Shown here: positions 51,507-61,593 of the stretch, piece by piece | Layout of the letters: the number at the start of each line of letters is the position of its first letter | How positions within the stretch are numbered: position 1 is the first letter of the stretch | Origin: Thalassotalea sp. Sam97 | Lineage (GTDB): Bacteria > Pseudomonadota > Gammaproteobacteria > Enterobacterales > Alteromonadaceae | Assembly (NCBI RefSeq): GCF_041379765.1 | Contig: NZ_CP166919.1 | Location: 3,038,001 to 3,102,000, forward strand | Direction: 5' to 3' | Length of the DNA stretch: 64,000 nucleotides | Notes under the pieces: model-generated | The model's input: the letters and a program-made list of their open reading frames with translations, nothing else | Told to the model about the DNA's origin: nothing | Database searches by the model: none | Position numbers and translations under genes: made by a program

Positions 51507-52373
51507 TTAAAGTTGCGTGATCTGATAACCTTTGTCGCGCAAACTCTGGAGAACACCTTCATTACCGACAAGGTGCATTGCCCCAACTAAAATAAACTCA
51601 ACTTCATCGCTGCTGAAATACGATTCAATGTCAGCTAGCCAGTTGTTATTACGTTCGACAATGATTGACTGATACGACTGAGGGAAGTTCTGTTGCCACT
51701 CTTTACCGGCTAGGTCATAAAGTGCATCATTATCGCCTTGACGCCATGCAACCTTCATCTCACTCATCATATCGGCTAAACGATGCATATCATCTAGAGT
51801 GTAATTAATGTATTCGTCTTCAAAGCCTTTGCCTAGGTCCGCTAAAAATTCAATTTGTTCGTTTGGCAACTCTAAGTATTGAAAACGTTTGGCATCATTA
51901 CTGCCACGCATACTGTAAAACATATCAACGCCAGTACCCGCAATACCGAGACGCTGTAATTCCACCATGGTTAATGTGATCGATAACAATGATGGTTTAA
52001 ACACTTTAAAGTTATCGACAGGTAAACCACGTTGTTGCATATAGGTATTAAGGCGCTCTACTGTTTTAGATTGCAACACATCCGCGTAGGTGCGGCCATC
52101 TTGGTAGGTCATTTGAGCCAACATTTGCTGTTGAAACTGTGGTGTCTGAGCTTTATTGAGATCGACTTCTAACACCAGCACTTGTGATTTTTCATATGCC
52201 TGATCAAATGCAGCCGGCAGTGGATAGTCTTGTTGTCCAAGTAAATGAATGGTACCGCCAATAAATACTGTTTTACCATTTTTTTCAACTTGCCATACGG
52301 GCGATTTAGCTGTACTCACATTGCTAACGAGCAACATCAACAGCGTTAAGCTCAGAGTCCATATTTTAGTCAT
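51507..52373 (-). CDS. TraB/GumN family protein
   Basis: 288 aa from ATG 52373 (AAGGA upstream). Signal peptide ends NVSTA. The family's two motifs are present: VFIGGTIHLLGQQ near the N terminus and ILVGAMHLVGNEGVLQ near the C terminus (paired GxxH motifs). Eukaryotic TIKI relatives are metalloproteases; the bacterial role is unknown. Likely periplasmic. Single-gene unit with its own terminator. Confidence 0.85.
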   Translation of the reverse strand: MTKIWTLSLTLLMLLVSNVSTAKSPVWQVEKNGKTVFIGGTIHLLGQQDYPLPAAFDQAYEKSQVLVLEVDLNKAQTPQFQQQMLAQMTYQDGRTYADVLQSKTVERLNTYMQQRGLPVDNFKVFKPSLLSITLTMVELQRLGIAGTGVDMFYSMRGSNDAKRFQYLELPNEQIEFLADLGKGFEDEYINYTLDDMHRLADMMSEMKVAWRQGDNDALYDLAGKEWQQNFPQSYQSIIVERNNNWLADIESYFSSDEVEFILVGAMHLVGNEGVLQSLRDKGYQITQL

Positions 52374-52520
52374 ATATATATCCTTTTGTGTTTTGCTTTT
52401 TATATGAGCCGTTAGCCTCGTGCAAGCCTGCAATACCGGAAAAATATTCGGTATGCATTTATCTTGCTAACCAACCAGTTAAGGCATAAGCTCGCTCATG
52501 GCCTTGGACTACCTAAAACA

Positions 52521-52547
52521 AAAAGGCCAACTTAATGTTGGCCTTTT
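52521..52547 (-). terminator. Intrinsic terminator of the M28 peptidase gene
   Basis: On the minus strand AAAAGGCCAAC-ATTAA-GTTGGCCTTTTTGTTTTAGG, 26 nt past the stop. Confidence 0.9.
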
Positions 52548-52573
52548 GTGGTACGAATGTAAAGTAAAGCTGG

Positions 52574-53995
52574 CTATTTATTACCCACTAGCTTTCTAAA
52601 TTCAACATCCGCCTGAGCAGCAAAATAAGCGAATACAGTATATACCGCGGTATTTTGCTTTAAGTCTGCAGGCGTTACTTTATCTAGCGTGTCATTTTCG
52701 GTGTGATGGATGTCGAAATAGCGAGTACCATCAGGGGTGAAATTCATTGCTGGTACACCTTTATCAGTGACAAGACCCATATCAGACTGACCTCGCGCCT
52801 TATTGGCTTTATTGTAGGCAACGCCCAATGGTGCTAAATAGCCCGCAAGTTCTTCCATGGCAGGTAACGCTTGCTCTGCCACATTCGATTGCATCGAATA
52901 TATGCGGCCTAAACCAAAATCCCACTCGGCAGCAATAACATGATTCGCTAATTCATCTTTGTTGTTGATAACGTATTGTTTAGCACCTAGTAAGCCAACC
53001 TCTTCGCCGGCAAATAAGATCACTCGTATGGTACGCTTAGGGCGCTCAGGCAGCTTAGCAATATGAGCTGTGGCGGCCATAACCATAGCGACACCCAAAC
53101 CGTCATCAACAGCGCCTGTACCAACGTCCCAACTATCTAAGTGCGCACCTAGGGTAACAATTTGCTCAGGAAACTCGGAGCCAGTAATTTCACCAATCAC
53201 ATTAGCCCCTTTAACGGCAACAACTTCATTGCGCATCGCCGTCACTTTTAAGAAAAATTCCACCGGTAAATCGCGTTTAAATTGGTTAACCAATAAATCC
53301 GCATCAGGGTTAGATAGGGCTACGGCAGGAATACGTTCTACGCCATTTTCATAACGGGTGATGCCTGTGTGTGGTGTGCGATTATTGGCCGTACCAACTG
53401 AGCGCATAATAAAACCAATAGCACCTTTTTTAGCGGCAATACTTGCGCCAACTACACGAGCGCCCACAGCCTTACCGTAACCTGCGCCTGTTTTTAACCG
53501 CTCCATGCGATACGAAACAAAGGCAATTTTCCCTTGCAAGCTACCCTCTGGTGCTTTTTTTAAATCGCCAAGGGTTTCAAAGTGTACCACCTCAGCTTGA
53601 ATGCCTTGCTCCCCCGTACCGACGCTTTCACCTAAAGCGATGGCTTTAATCGGCTGCGGGAATGGCGCTAAAACACGCGCTTCTACATCACCGCGGATCC
53701 ACTCATAATGAGCGACATCTTCTGTCCATACTTTATCAAAACCGAGGCTGTGCATTTTTTCTTGAGCCCAAGCGATGGCGCGTTTATCGCCTTCGGTGCC
53801 AATCATACGCGCGCCCACTTCGGTGGTTAACGATTCCAGCGTCTGATAAGCCAAATCTGAGGTCATCGCCGTTTGCTGCAATTGCGCAATCGTTTGTTGT
53901 TCGGAGTCAGTTAGGTAGTTTGGTGAGGTAACCGCACAACTTGCTAAAGTCAGCACAGTCACTGCCGATGTTATTTTTATTAATGTTTTAAGCAT
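52574..53995 (-). CDS. M28-family metallopeptidase, lipoprotein
   Basis: 473 aa. The leader ends TLASCAV, a lipobox. After an N-terminal segment and a PA-domain insert (about 130-260), the catalytic zinc-binding core shows GAHLDSWDVGTGAVDDG (His, Asp), FAGEEVGLLGA (Glu pair), AEWDFG and a late HHTENDTLDK histidine, the five metal ligands of M28 aminopeptidases. Predicted to act in the periplasm or outer membrane on peptides; specificity unknown. Confidence 0.9.
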   Translation of the reverse strand: MLKTLIKITSAVTVLTLASCAVTSPNYLTDSEQQTIAQLQQTAMTSDLAYQTLESLTTEVGARMIGTEGDKRAIAWAQEKMHSLGFDKVWTEDVAHYEWIRGDVEARVLAPFPQPIKAIALGESVGTGEQGIQAEVVHFETLGDLKKAPEGSLQGKIAFVSYRMERLKTGAGYGKAVGARVVGASIAAKKGAIGFIMRSVGTANNRTPHTGITRYENGVERIPAVALSNPDADLLVNQFKRDLPVEFFLKVTAMRNEVVAVKGANVIGEITGSEFPEQIVTLGAHLDSWDVGTGAVDDGLGVAMVMAATAHIAKLPERPKRTIRVILFAGEEVGLLGAKQYVINNKDELANHVIAAEWDFGLGRIYSMQSNVAEQALPAMEELAGYLAPLGVAYNKANKARGQSDMGLVTDKGVPAMNFTPDGTRYFDIHHTENDTLDKVTPADLKQNTAVYTVFAYFAAQADVEFRKLVGNK

Positions 53996-54042
53996 ATTAA
54001 TTTCCTGAAACTCTTATTACACCAAAGAGGTAAGGGCTGATT

Positions 54043-54307
54043 ATACCAATTACACTAAGTTTGTGCCCAACTCAGAATTAGGGCAGAGGTTCAGTTACAA
54101 CATAGATTTCATTGATATAGTCATTCTATATTAATGAAATATAGGACCGTAAATGGGCCTCTGGTAAACTCCCTACGGGTGAGTTTTAAGAGCTTTTATG
54201 CTGCGTAACTGATTTTGACAATGGAATAACCATTCTCTGCAATCAAAGCCTTGCTTAAAAGCCTTTAAATTCTCACTGAGTGGGCAATAACTTAATGTGA
54301 TTGGTAT
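54043..54307. mobile_element. MITE-like element, long form (265 bp)
   Basis: Ends ATACCAATTACACTAAG and CTTAATGTGATTGGTAT form 17-bp terminal inverted repeats with two mismatches. The interior (about 54100-54250) has no open frame of note and includes TATAGTCATTCTATA-type hairpins. Both ends recur in the 87-bp element at 50440-50526, in the opposite orientation. It lies 7 bp after the RND permease stop and fills the 319-bp gap before the peptidase gene. Confidence 0.75.
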
Positions 54308-54314
54308 TACAAAT

Positions 54315-57300
54315 TTAAATCTCTTCATAGGTTGATACAGGGTAGCATGGTAACGCCTGCTCAGCTTGTTGTTTATAGTCCCTAATGGCGAGCAAACAAG
54401 GCGTCACAATTAGAGTCAGTAGCGTCGCAAACATTAAACCGCCGGCTATCGACGTTGCCAGCTGCACCCACCATTGGGTAGAAGGAGAACCAATGCTGAT
54501 ATCGCGGTGGATAAAGTCGAGGTTCACCTGCAACACCATAGGCAATAAGCCGAGTATGGTGGTGATTGTGGTTAACAATACTGGGCGTAAACGCTGTGCG
54601 CCGGTTCGCAATATTGCATCTTTTGCCGATAACCCTCGCTTACGAAGTACGTTGTAGGTATCAATCAAAACGATATTGTTGTTAACGACTATACCCGCAA
54701 GGGCGATCACCCCAAGGCCTGACATGACAATACTGAATGGTTTATTGGCCACTAACAGTGCCAACAATACCCCAGCCGTTGAAAACAGCACAGCGGATAA
54801 AATTAAAAAGGCTTGATAAAAGCTGTTAAATTGGCTGACCAAAATAATCGCCATGACAAATAAAGCGACAAAGAATGCGTACAACAAAAAGTCTTGCGCT
54901 TCTTGCTGATCTTCATTCTCACCAGTGAAGAGAACGTCAACCGCGTACCAATCAATATCCAGTTGTGAAATGTCTTGTTGCAGTTTAGGGAGCTGTTTGG
55001 AAAGCAAATACCCCGGTGCCATATCGGCGTATATACTGATCACTCGGCGCCCATCAATACGGCGTATCACATCAACTTTCGGTGCCGCTTGTTTGTCGAC
55101 AAAATTACTTACTGGCACCAAACCGCCTTCAGTGTATAAACGTAACTCATCTAAACGGCTGATGGTGCGCTTTTCTGAAGGAAAACGAACACGTATATCT
55201 AATTCATCATCGACATCGTCAGGACGATATTCACCAAGTTTTAGGCCATTAGTGACCATCTGTACGGATGTCCCTACCAAAGTGGCATCTGCTGAAAATG
55301 TTGCCGCCAAGGCTCTATCAACATTTAGTTGCCATTCGATGCCTGGTTTGCTCGCCCCATCTTCAACATTGGTAAACGCCTTGTCATCATGCATCATTTG
55401 ACTTATCAAACGTACCGCGTGTTGTAACTTGTCAGGATCACGAGAGGCTAACTCGAGCTGTAGCGCTTTACCTTGATGTGGTCCCATTTTGTCTTTACGT
55501 ACTTCTACTTCGACACCTGCATAATTCGCGACTCGTCGATGAATATCAGCAACGACATCTTGTGCTGATACTCGCTGTTGCCAATCGACTAAATTAATGC
55601 GCATACGGCCAACAATATCGTTACCGCCGACATAGGTATAAAGTGACTTTATCGCCTTAATGTCGAGTATTCGCTCTTCCACAGCACGCATCACTGTGTC
55701 TTTCTCATCTATCGATAAATCACCATATGAGCGAACGATTAAGTTAATGCCATCAGGCTCTATATCGGGGAAGAACTCGGTGCCTAAATCTGACGACCAA
55801 TAACTGACAAATACCGTTATCGCAAAGGCAACCGTGAACATTAACACTAACCAAGGGTAATTTATCGCTCGAGCAAGCAGGCGAACGTAACGGCCAAGTA
55901 AACCATCTAAACGGGTTAAGTCACCTTGCTCGGTAAGGAGTAACTGTTGTTCCATGCGCGCACTGATTGGCCTTGGTTTGCCCCACAGCGCGCCCATGGT
56001 TGGTACAAAAACTAACGCCATGATCAATGATGCTGTTAACACGGCAATCAAGGTAATCGGCAAGTACTTCATAAACTCGCCAACCAGCCCGGGCCAAAAT
56101 AACAACGGAGCGAATGCCGATAAGGTGGTCGCTGTTGAAGCAATAATCGGCCATGCCATGCGTTTAGCAGCAAGTATATAAGCTTGTTGTTTGGTTTGGC
56201 CTTCATTCATTTGTCTGTCTGCAAATTCAGTAACAACAATCGCCCCATCAACCAGCATGCCCACCGCCATAATGAGGGCAAACAAGACAACAATATTAAC
56301 CGTTAAGCCAAAGACACTTAACACTAAAATTCCGGTTAAAAACGATCCAGGAATTGACAAGCCCACAAACGACGCTGTACGAACCCCTAACGCGGCAATA
56401 ATAACGATCACCACCAGTAGCACAGCAGATATCACATTGTTTTGTAGATCACCAAGCATATCGTTAACAACGCGAGCCTGATCGCCTGTGTAATCCACTT
56501 GGATATGCTTTGGCCAAGCCTGACGCTGCTGTTCAATGAGCTGTTTGACGTTAGCAACAGTATCAATAACATTTTGCCCAGATCGTTTTTTAACTTCGAT
56601 AGAGATCGCTCTTTCACCATTTAATCGAGCATAACTTGTGGGATCTTTATAGGCTCGGCGAACAACAGCAATATCGGCAAAAGTGACAACTTTATCATCT
56701 CGAACCTTTACCGGAAGTTGTAATAAGTCATTAATATTTTCAAAAACCGAGGGGACCTTTACCGCAAAACGCCCTAATCCTGTATCCATAGTACCGGCAG
56801 GTACTAGGCGATTATTACGTGACACCAACTGGTAAATATCATTCTGATTTAAGCCATAGCTTTCCATTAACAAAGGCTCGACAATAATCTCAAGCATATC
56901 CTCGCGATCACCACCAATATCAACCTCCAGCACTTCTTGCATGCTAGCAATCTGGGTTTTTAAATCTCTCGCGATGGTGATCAGGCCACGCTCGGTTACA
57001 GGGCCAGATAGAAACACCGTGACAGCAGGTTGCTGATTAGCCACAGTCACTTCTCGCACCACCGGTTCTTCGCTGTCATCAGGTAATTTGGCTTTGGCTA
57101 AGGTGACTTTATCGCGAACATCAGCGAGTGCTTCTTTGGCATTAAAGCCCGGCACAAACTCTAAGGTAACACTGGCATGCCCCTCACTGGCAATAGAGCG
57201 CATTTGTTTTATACCCTCGATTGCTTTCAGTTCATTTTCCATCGGCCGCACGAGCATTCGTTCGGCATCTTCTGGTGAGATACCGTCATGGATCATCGAA

Positions 57301-57443
57301 ACATAAATTTGCGGAATGGTTACGTCAGGGTTCGCTTCTTTGGCAATATCTAGATAAGTAATGAAACCACTGATCAGCAGCAGTAAAAAGATTAAAACAA
57401 CGGCTCGAGCTCGATATACTGCCGCATCGATAACTGACACCAT
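54315..57443 (-). CDS. RND-family efflux permease
   Basis: 1042 aa, twelve membrane helices with two large periplasmic loops, as in AcrB/HAE1-type proton-driven pumps. The first helix follows VIDAAVYRARA; PDVTIPQIYV and DGISPEDAERMLVRPMENELKAIEGIKQM begin the porter domain; the helix-4 segment VGMLVDGAIVVTE carries the conserved Asp of the proton relay. Its ATG directly follows the adaptor stop codon. No outer-membrane factor gene is nearby, so a TolC-like protein must come from elsewhere. Substrates unknown. Confidence 0.92.
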   Translation of the reverse strand: MVSVIDAAVYRARAVVLIFLLLLISGFITYLDIAKEANPDVTIPQIYVSMIHDGISPEDAERMLVRPMENELKAIEGIKQMRSIASEGHASVTLEFVPGFNAKEALADVRDKVTLAKAKLPDDSEEPVVREVTVANQQPAVTVFLSGPVTERGLITIARDLKTQIASMQEVLEVDIGGDREDMLEIIVEPLLMESYGLNQNDIYQLVSRNNRLVPAGTMDTGLGRFAVKVPSVFENINDLLQLPVKVRDDKVVTFADIAVVRRAYKDPTSYARLNGERAISIEVKKRSGQNVIDTVANVKQLIEQQRQAWPKHIQVDYTGDQARVVNDMLGDLQNNVISAVLLVVIVIIAALGVRTASFVGLSIPGSFLTGILVLSVFGLTVNIVVLFALIMAVGMLVDGAIVVTEFADRQMNEGQTKQQAYILAAKRMAWPIIASTATTLSAFAPLLFWPGLVGEFMKYLPITLIAVLTASLIMALVFVPTMGALWGKPRPISARMEQQLLLTEQGDLTRLDGLLGRYVRLLARAINYPWLVLMFTVAFAITVFVSYWSSDLGTEFFPDIEPDGINLIVRSYGDLSIDEKDTVMRAVEERILDIKAIKSLYTYVGGNDIVGRMRINLVDWQQRVSAQDVVADIHRRVANYAGVEVEVRKDKMGPHQGKALQLELASRDPDKLQHAVRLISQMMHDDKAFTNVEDGASKPGIEWQLNVDRALAATFSADATLVGTSVQMVTNGLKLGEYRPDDVDDELDIRVRFPSEKRTISRLDELRLYTEGGLVPVSNFVDKQAAPKVDVIRRIDGRRVISIYADMAPGYLLSKQLPKLQQDISQLDIDWYAVDVLFTGENEDQQEAQDFLLYAFFVALFVMAIILVSQFNSFYQAFLILSAVLFSTAGVLLALLVANKPFSIVMSGLGVIALAGIVVNNNIVLIDTYNVLRKRGLSAKDAILRTGAQRLRPVLLTTITTILGLLPMVLQVNLDFIHRDISIGSPSTQWWVQLATSIAGGLMFATLLTLIVTPCLLAIRDYKQQAEQALPCYPVSTYEEI

Positions 57444-58529
57444 TTAGTTCGTAACCTCAACTGCCTCAACTTGGTCACCGGCTCGCACGAACCCCTGCCC
57501 TAAAGTGATAATGCGTGGCTGTCTGCCAAGACCACTGAGCCAAATACCATCGTCATCACTCTTGACGATTTGCACCTTGTCAAACACCACCGTGTTATCG
57601 ATTACCGATTTTATGCCGAGGTTGCCTTGCTCATCTAGCGCTAAGAGCGCTGGGCTGACCTTGATTGCTGATACTGTAGCCATCGGTATATTAACCTCGG
57701 CACTGATGCCCGCTAAATGATGTTGGTCATCATTAACAACGGCAATTTCGGTTTTAAAAGTATTAGTACGGTCATCAGCAACACTGGCAATATAACGCAC
57801 CTTGCCACTGAGTCGTTGCTTATTAAGTAAGCTAACCTCAGCGACTTGGCCTTCACTAATAAAAGCGATTTGATTTTCAGAAATGTGCGCCCGTATCACC
57901 AAGGGGTTTAAATCGGCAATCATAGCCAGGTTTTCACCGACAGCGACATAGTCACCAACTTCAACATAACGCTCATTTAAAACGCCATCAAATGGGGCAA
58001 CAATTGTGGTGTTTTCAATATCTAATTCAACTTTAGCCAGCTCAGCCTTTATTTCGGTAACATCAGCTAAGCGTTGCGCTAACACGGCTTCATTTTGATA
58101 ACCGTCTTTAAATAGCGCTTTGGCGCCATAATATTCAACTCTGCGTTGCTTGAGTAAGGTACGATAATGTTCTTGTTTTGCCAGTAAATCATTTAACGCA
58201 ATTTTGGCGATCACATCACCTTTTTTAACAAACGAGCCCCGAGCGGCATAGGTTTGGATAACTTCACCGCTGACTTGCGCTTGAATGATAACCTGTCGAT
58301 CGGGTTCAGTACGACCGTACAACGCTGCGGTATTTTCAACATTTTTAGCGTGAAAGGTTTGTACTTGCACAGTTGGTAGGATAATTGCCGGACGACTACT
58401 GACCTGCTGATCGGATTTTTTACCGACAGCACCAGAGAGCATCCACACGATCAGCGCGAGGACAATGAGCAGAGCAAGAATGTAGGGACGTTCGGCCAAC
58501 CATTGGCCCTTATGGCGTCCTGTTGCCAT
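57444..58529 (-). CDS. RND efflux periplasmic adaptor
   Basis: Membrane-fusion protein of the adjacent pump. Start ATG 58529 (MATGRHKG...) with GGAAAG upstream; a TTG 12 nt earlier is possible. It has one N-terminal membrane anchor (about 17-36), a lipoyl/barrel half (VIIQAQVSGEVIQTYAARGSFVKKGDVIAKI), an alpha hairpin and the returning half (VAPFDGVLNERYVEVGDYV), then the beta-barrel and membrane-proximal domains. About 361 aa, typical. Confidence 0.9.
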   Translation of the reverse strand: MATGRHKGQWLAERPYILALLIVLALIVWMLSGAVGKKSDQQVSSRPAIILPTVQVQTFHAKNVENTAALYGRTEPDRQVIIQAQVSGEVIQTYAARGSFVKKGDVIAKIALNDLLAKQEHYRTLLKQRRVEYYGAKALFKDGYQNEAVLAQRLADVTEIKAELAKVELDIENTTIVAPFDGVLNERYVEVGDYVAVGENLAMIADLNPLVIRAHISENQIAFISEGQVAEVSLLNKQRLSGKVRYIASVADDRTNTFKTEIAVVNDDQHHLAGISAEVNIPMATVSAIKVSPALLALDEQGNLGIKSVIDNTVVFDKVQIVKSDDDGIWLSGLGRQPRIITLGQGFVRAGDQVEAVEVTN

Positions 58530-58683
58530 AGATCTTTCCAATGTCGTTATAATCGTTATTAATATTTTGATTATAAAACGAAATTGCGTAATTAATCAGC
58601 AAATAATTTTACAATACGTTGATTGCGATGGAAGAAGCCCCTCGCCATGATATGACCAGAGGCAGAGATATCAACTACCGATA

Positions 58684-59025
58684 TTAAATTGAGAATGACG
58701 CACCACAACCACAGGTTGTTTCAGCATTAGGGTTATCAACTAAAAAGCGCGCGCCTTCTAAGCCTTCAACATAGTCCACTGTACCACCGACCAAATATTG
58801 TAAACTCATTGGGTCAACGACCATGGTTACGCCATGTTTTTCGATAGTCATATCGCCTTCATTGACTTTTTCATCAAAGGTGAAGCCGTACTGGAAACCA
58901 GAACAACCACCACCGGTAACATACACACGAAGTTTTAGCTCTGGATTTTCTTCTTCACTAATCAAGAACTTAACTTTGTTTGCTGCTGCGTCACTAAACT
59001 GGATTGGAAATTGATTGTCTGACAT
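58684..59025 (-). CDS. erpA: Iron-sulfur cluster insertion protein ErpA
   Basis: A-type iron-sulfur carrier that delivers clusters to apo-proteins such as isoprenoid enzymes. It is 113 aa. The three cluster cysteines are present: GGGCSG and the C-terminal TCGCGASF. The PIQFSDAAANKVKFLI start is that of ErpA rather than IscA. Near clcA and hemL, as in E. coli. Confidence 0.94.
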   Translation of the reverse strand: MSDNQFPIQFSDAAANKVKFLISEEENPELKLRVYVTGGGCSGFQYGFTFDEKVNEGDMTIEKHGVTMVVDPMSLQYLVGGTVDYVEGLEGARFLVDNPNAETTCGCGASFSI

Positions 59026-59102
59026 CGGGGTAATTTGCCTAAGTTAAAAGAACTGTGTTAAAAGTTTTCAGGTGTGAATTATCTTAAACCTGAGCGTTTA
59101 GA

Positions 59103-59813
59103 TCAAGTATTTGTTGGCCATGCATAGCTTTCGCTAAGGCGTTGTCGGTTACTGGTGGCTAATACCGCTGACACATCTATCTGCTCAGGAACAAAACCCG
59201 CAGGCAAAGTAAACTCACCTTCAATGACTTGAAAGTATTGAAAACTAAATGATAAAGCGTCTTTGCCTAAGTCTGCGACATTACTCAGATTAACCGTGGC
59301 AGGGCGATTTTGTAGGCTGCCATTAAACGCGACCTCAATATGGCCCTTCGCATAGCGTTTACTTTGTTGTTGCTGCACTAATACAACACGGAAACGATAG
59401 TGGTTTGCACTTGCTGTTGATATCACTTCAACTTCATCAATGATCACACCGTTAGCATTTTTTTCGGGGGCCATTATTTTTTCGTAGAAGGCTAATTGCT
59501 TGCGTAATGAAAATCTATCATCTTCAATACTCTTTAGGGTCTGTTGTGCTTTTTGATTGGCTAAGCGCTCTATTTCCAATTCAACCTGCAACATATTGAT
59601 CTGCGTTTGGGCTTGATCGTGCAATTGATATAAATTATCTAGGCGTTGTTTTTGCTCAGCAATAATGCGTGTTTGATGCGCCTGATAGGTATTACCTAGT
59701 TTGAACGAACACGTAGCCAATAGCAGCGCACATGCCACCATAGCAATAAGTAATTTGAATGCGCCGAAGCGCTGACGAAGATCAGACAATGTTAATGATT
59801 TTAACCAATTCAT
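59103..59813 (-). CDS. DUF6776-like membrane-anchored coiled-coil protein
   Basis: 236 aa. One N-terminal membrane helix (about 19-36), then a periplasmic coiled coil (about 45-110, ending in SLRKQLAFYEKIMAPE, a recognisable family segment), then a beta-rich domain with NHYRFRVVLVQQQ and a C-terminal FQYFQVIEGEF. This matches a conserved gammaproteobacterial family of unknown function. Divergent from clcA; 77 bp upstream of erpA. Confidence 0.75.
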   Translation of the reverse strand: MNWLKSLTLSDLRQRFGAFKLLIAMVACALLLATCSFKLGNTYQAHQTRIIAEQKQRLDNLYQLHDQAQTQINMLQVELEIERLANQKAQQTLKSIEDDRFSLRKQLAFYEKIMAPEKNANGVIIDEVEVISTASANHYRFRVVLVQQQQSKRYAKGHIEVAFNGSLQNRPATVNLSNVADLGKDALSFSFQYFQVIEGEFTLPAGFVPEQIDVSAVLATSNRQRLSESYAWPTNT

Positions 59814-59909
59814 TTTTAACGTACTATATAACTTCCTGGCGCCGGATGGGTGACCATAAAAATACTTCGGCTAAATTAACCAATAACAACAAGACTAAAT
59901 AGATTATCT

Positions 59910-61592
59910 ATGCCTCTAGCGTCATTACGAGAAAAGCTAGCAAAACCAGAACCGTCTTTACAATTATGTTTATTAGGGGTTGCTGGCGCAATTTTAGCGT
60001 CGATTTTTATTATTATTTTTCGCTTTAGTGTCGAATCTATTCAGCTGTTATATCTGCAAAATGTTGACGACTACACCACTTTATCAGAATTTTATCGATT
60101 TATAACCCCCTTAATCGCTGTTTGCTTTATTCTCTTGGTGGCGACTATCGCCCGCTTTAAGTACGCTCGTATGGGTATTCCATTTGTGCTATATCGATTA
60201 AAAAGCGCCTATGGTGTGATTCCATTTAAAAACACCTTAACACAATTTTTTGGTGGCATAGCAGCGCTAGCAGGAGGCTTTTCTGTTGGCCGAGAAGGAC
60301 CTGCTGTACACATTGGCGCTGCAGCCAGCTCTTACATAGGGAGTAAGTTGGCGCTCCCTTACAACTCAATTAGAACCTTATGTGCATGCGGTATCGCAGC
60401 GGGTATATCTGCCAGTTTTAACACCCCACTCGCTGCCGTTATTTTTGTTATGGAAGTCATTCTGCGTGAATATAAGTTGCATATATTCGTTCCCGTTATT
60501 CTCGCGTCGATTGTTGGTTCATTGATGACACAAGCGGCTTTCGGTCCATTTCATGAATTTGAATTTTTTTCCTATATAGTCATCGATTATTGGCATTATC
60601 CCATGCTAATTATTTTTGGTATGTTACTTGGTACCTTAGCGAAAGCATTTAACACCAGCCTACTCAAAGTACTTAACCATACGCAGCACATACATATGGC
60701 GCAACGATTGTTAATGGCTGCATTATTTATGGGTATCATAGGTTTACTGGTACCGCAATCAATGGGCGCGAGTCTTGGCGCTATTGACTCGATGCTGAAT
60801 GACAATATCCATATATGGATCATCGTCTCGGCGCTCGCTGCCAAATTTATTGCGACGGTTATTGTTCTGGGTTTTGGTATTCCTGGCGGTATCATTGGAC
60901 CGACGTTAGGCATTGGCGCTATTGCGGGTGTATTGATGGCCTATTGCCTTGGATTTATATTTAGCGATGGCAATTTTGCCAGTGATTACGCCCTACTCGG
61001 TATGGCCGGTATGTTGGCAGCAACGTTGAACGCGCCGTTAGCGGCGCTGCTTGCCATTGTTGAGCTATCAAATCAATTACAGCTAATTTTGCCAGCTATG
61101 GTCGTAATCACTAGCGCCTACTTAACATCAACACAATTTTGGAAAAACCGCTCGGTTTTCCTACAGCAACTGGAATTTCAACAGCTACCCTATCAGCTCT
61201 CGCCAGTAGAACAAGTGTTACAAAAACACGGCGTACTATCTCATATGGATAAAGATTTTACGGTGATTAAATCCAGCGACAACAAACAAATTAAAGCCAC
61301 ACTCAAAGCCATCGATAAGGGGCAACTGCTGATTCGTGATGAAAGTGCAGACATGCCATATAAATTAGTTCATATCGATTTAAACTGGCATCCACTTGAA
61401 GACAGTGAACAAGCAATACAAACGCTAGCGATGCCGGCAATAAGCTCACAAGCAACACTTTCTGAAGCCTATTTTGCTCTATCAGAAAAACGCCAAGGTG
61501 CTGTTTATATTTACCACAAAGAAACCGACAATATTGTTGGTATCCTCGCGTTTGAGAAAATACGCGCGTTATTAACCAAGGGGAATGTTTAA
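59910..61592 (+). CDS. clcA: ClC-family chloride channel/transporter with CBS pair
   Basis: 560 aa. ClC membrane domain (about 15-415) with GREGP carrying the gating Glu129, AGISASFNTPLAAVIFVMEV, and GIPGGIIGPTLGIGA. The position of the internal proton glutamate of E. coli ClC exchangers (second Glu of IIEE) is Val183 here (VMEV, with Glu182), as in channel-type ClCs. A C-terminal cytosolic region (about 435-560) contains two CBS-like motifs. hemJ starts at its stop codon. Gene order with erpA and hemL follows E. coli clcA. Confidence 0.88.
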   Translation: MPLASLREKLAKPEPSLQLCLLGVAGAILASIFIIIFRFSVESIQLLYLQNVDDYTTLSEFYRFITPLIAVCFILLVATIARFKYARMGIPFVLYRLKSAYGVIPFKNTLTQFFGGIAALAGGFSVGREGPAVHIGAAASSYIGSKLALPYNSIRTLCACGIAAGISASFNTPLAAVIFVMEVILREYKLHIFVPVILASIVGSLMTQAAFGPFHEFEFFSYIVIDYWHYPMLIIFGMLLGTLAKAFNTSLLKVLNHTQHIHMAQRLLMAALFMGIIGLLVPQSMGASLGAIDSMLNDNIHIWIIVSALAAKFIATVIVLGFGIPGGIIGPTLGIGAIAGVLMAYCLGFIFSDGNFASDYALLGMAGMLAATLNAPLAALLAIVELSNQLQLILPAMVVITSAYLTSTQFWKNRSVFLQQLEFQQLPYQLSPVEQVLQKHGVLSHMDKDFTVIKSSDNKQIKATLKAIDKGQLLIRDESADMPYKLVHIDLNWHPLEDSEQAIQTLAMPAISSQATLSEAYFALSEKRQGAVYIYHKETDNIVGILAFEKIRALLTKGNV

Positions 61593-61593
61593 T

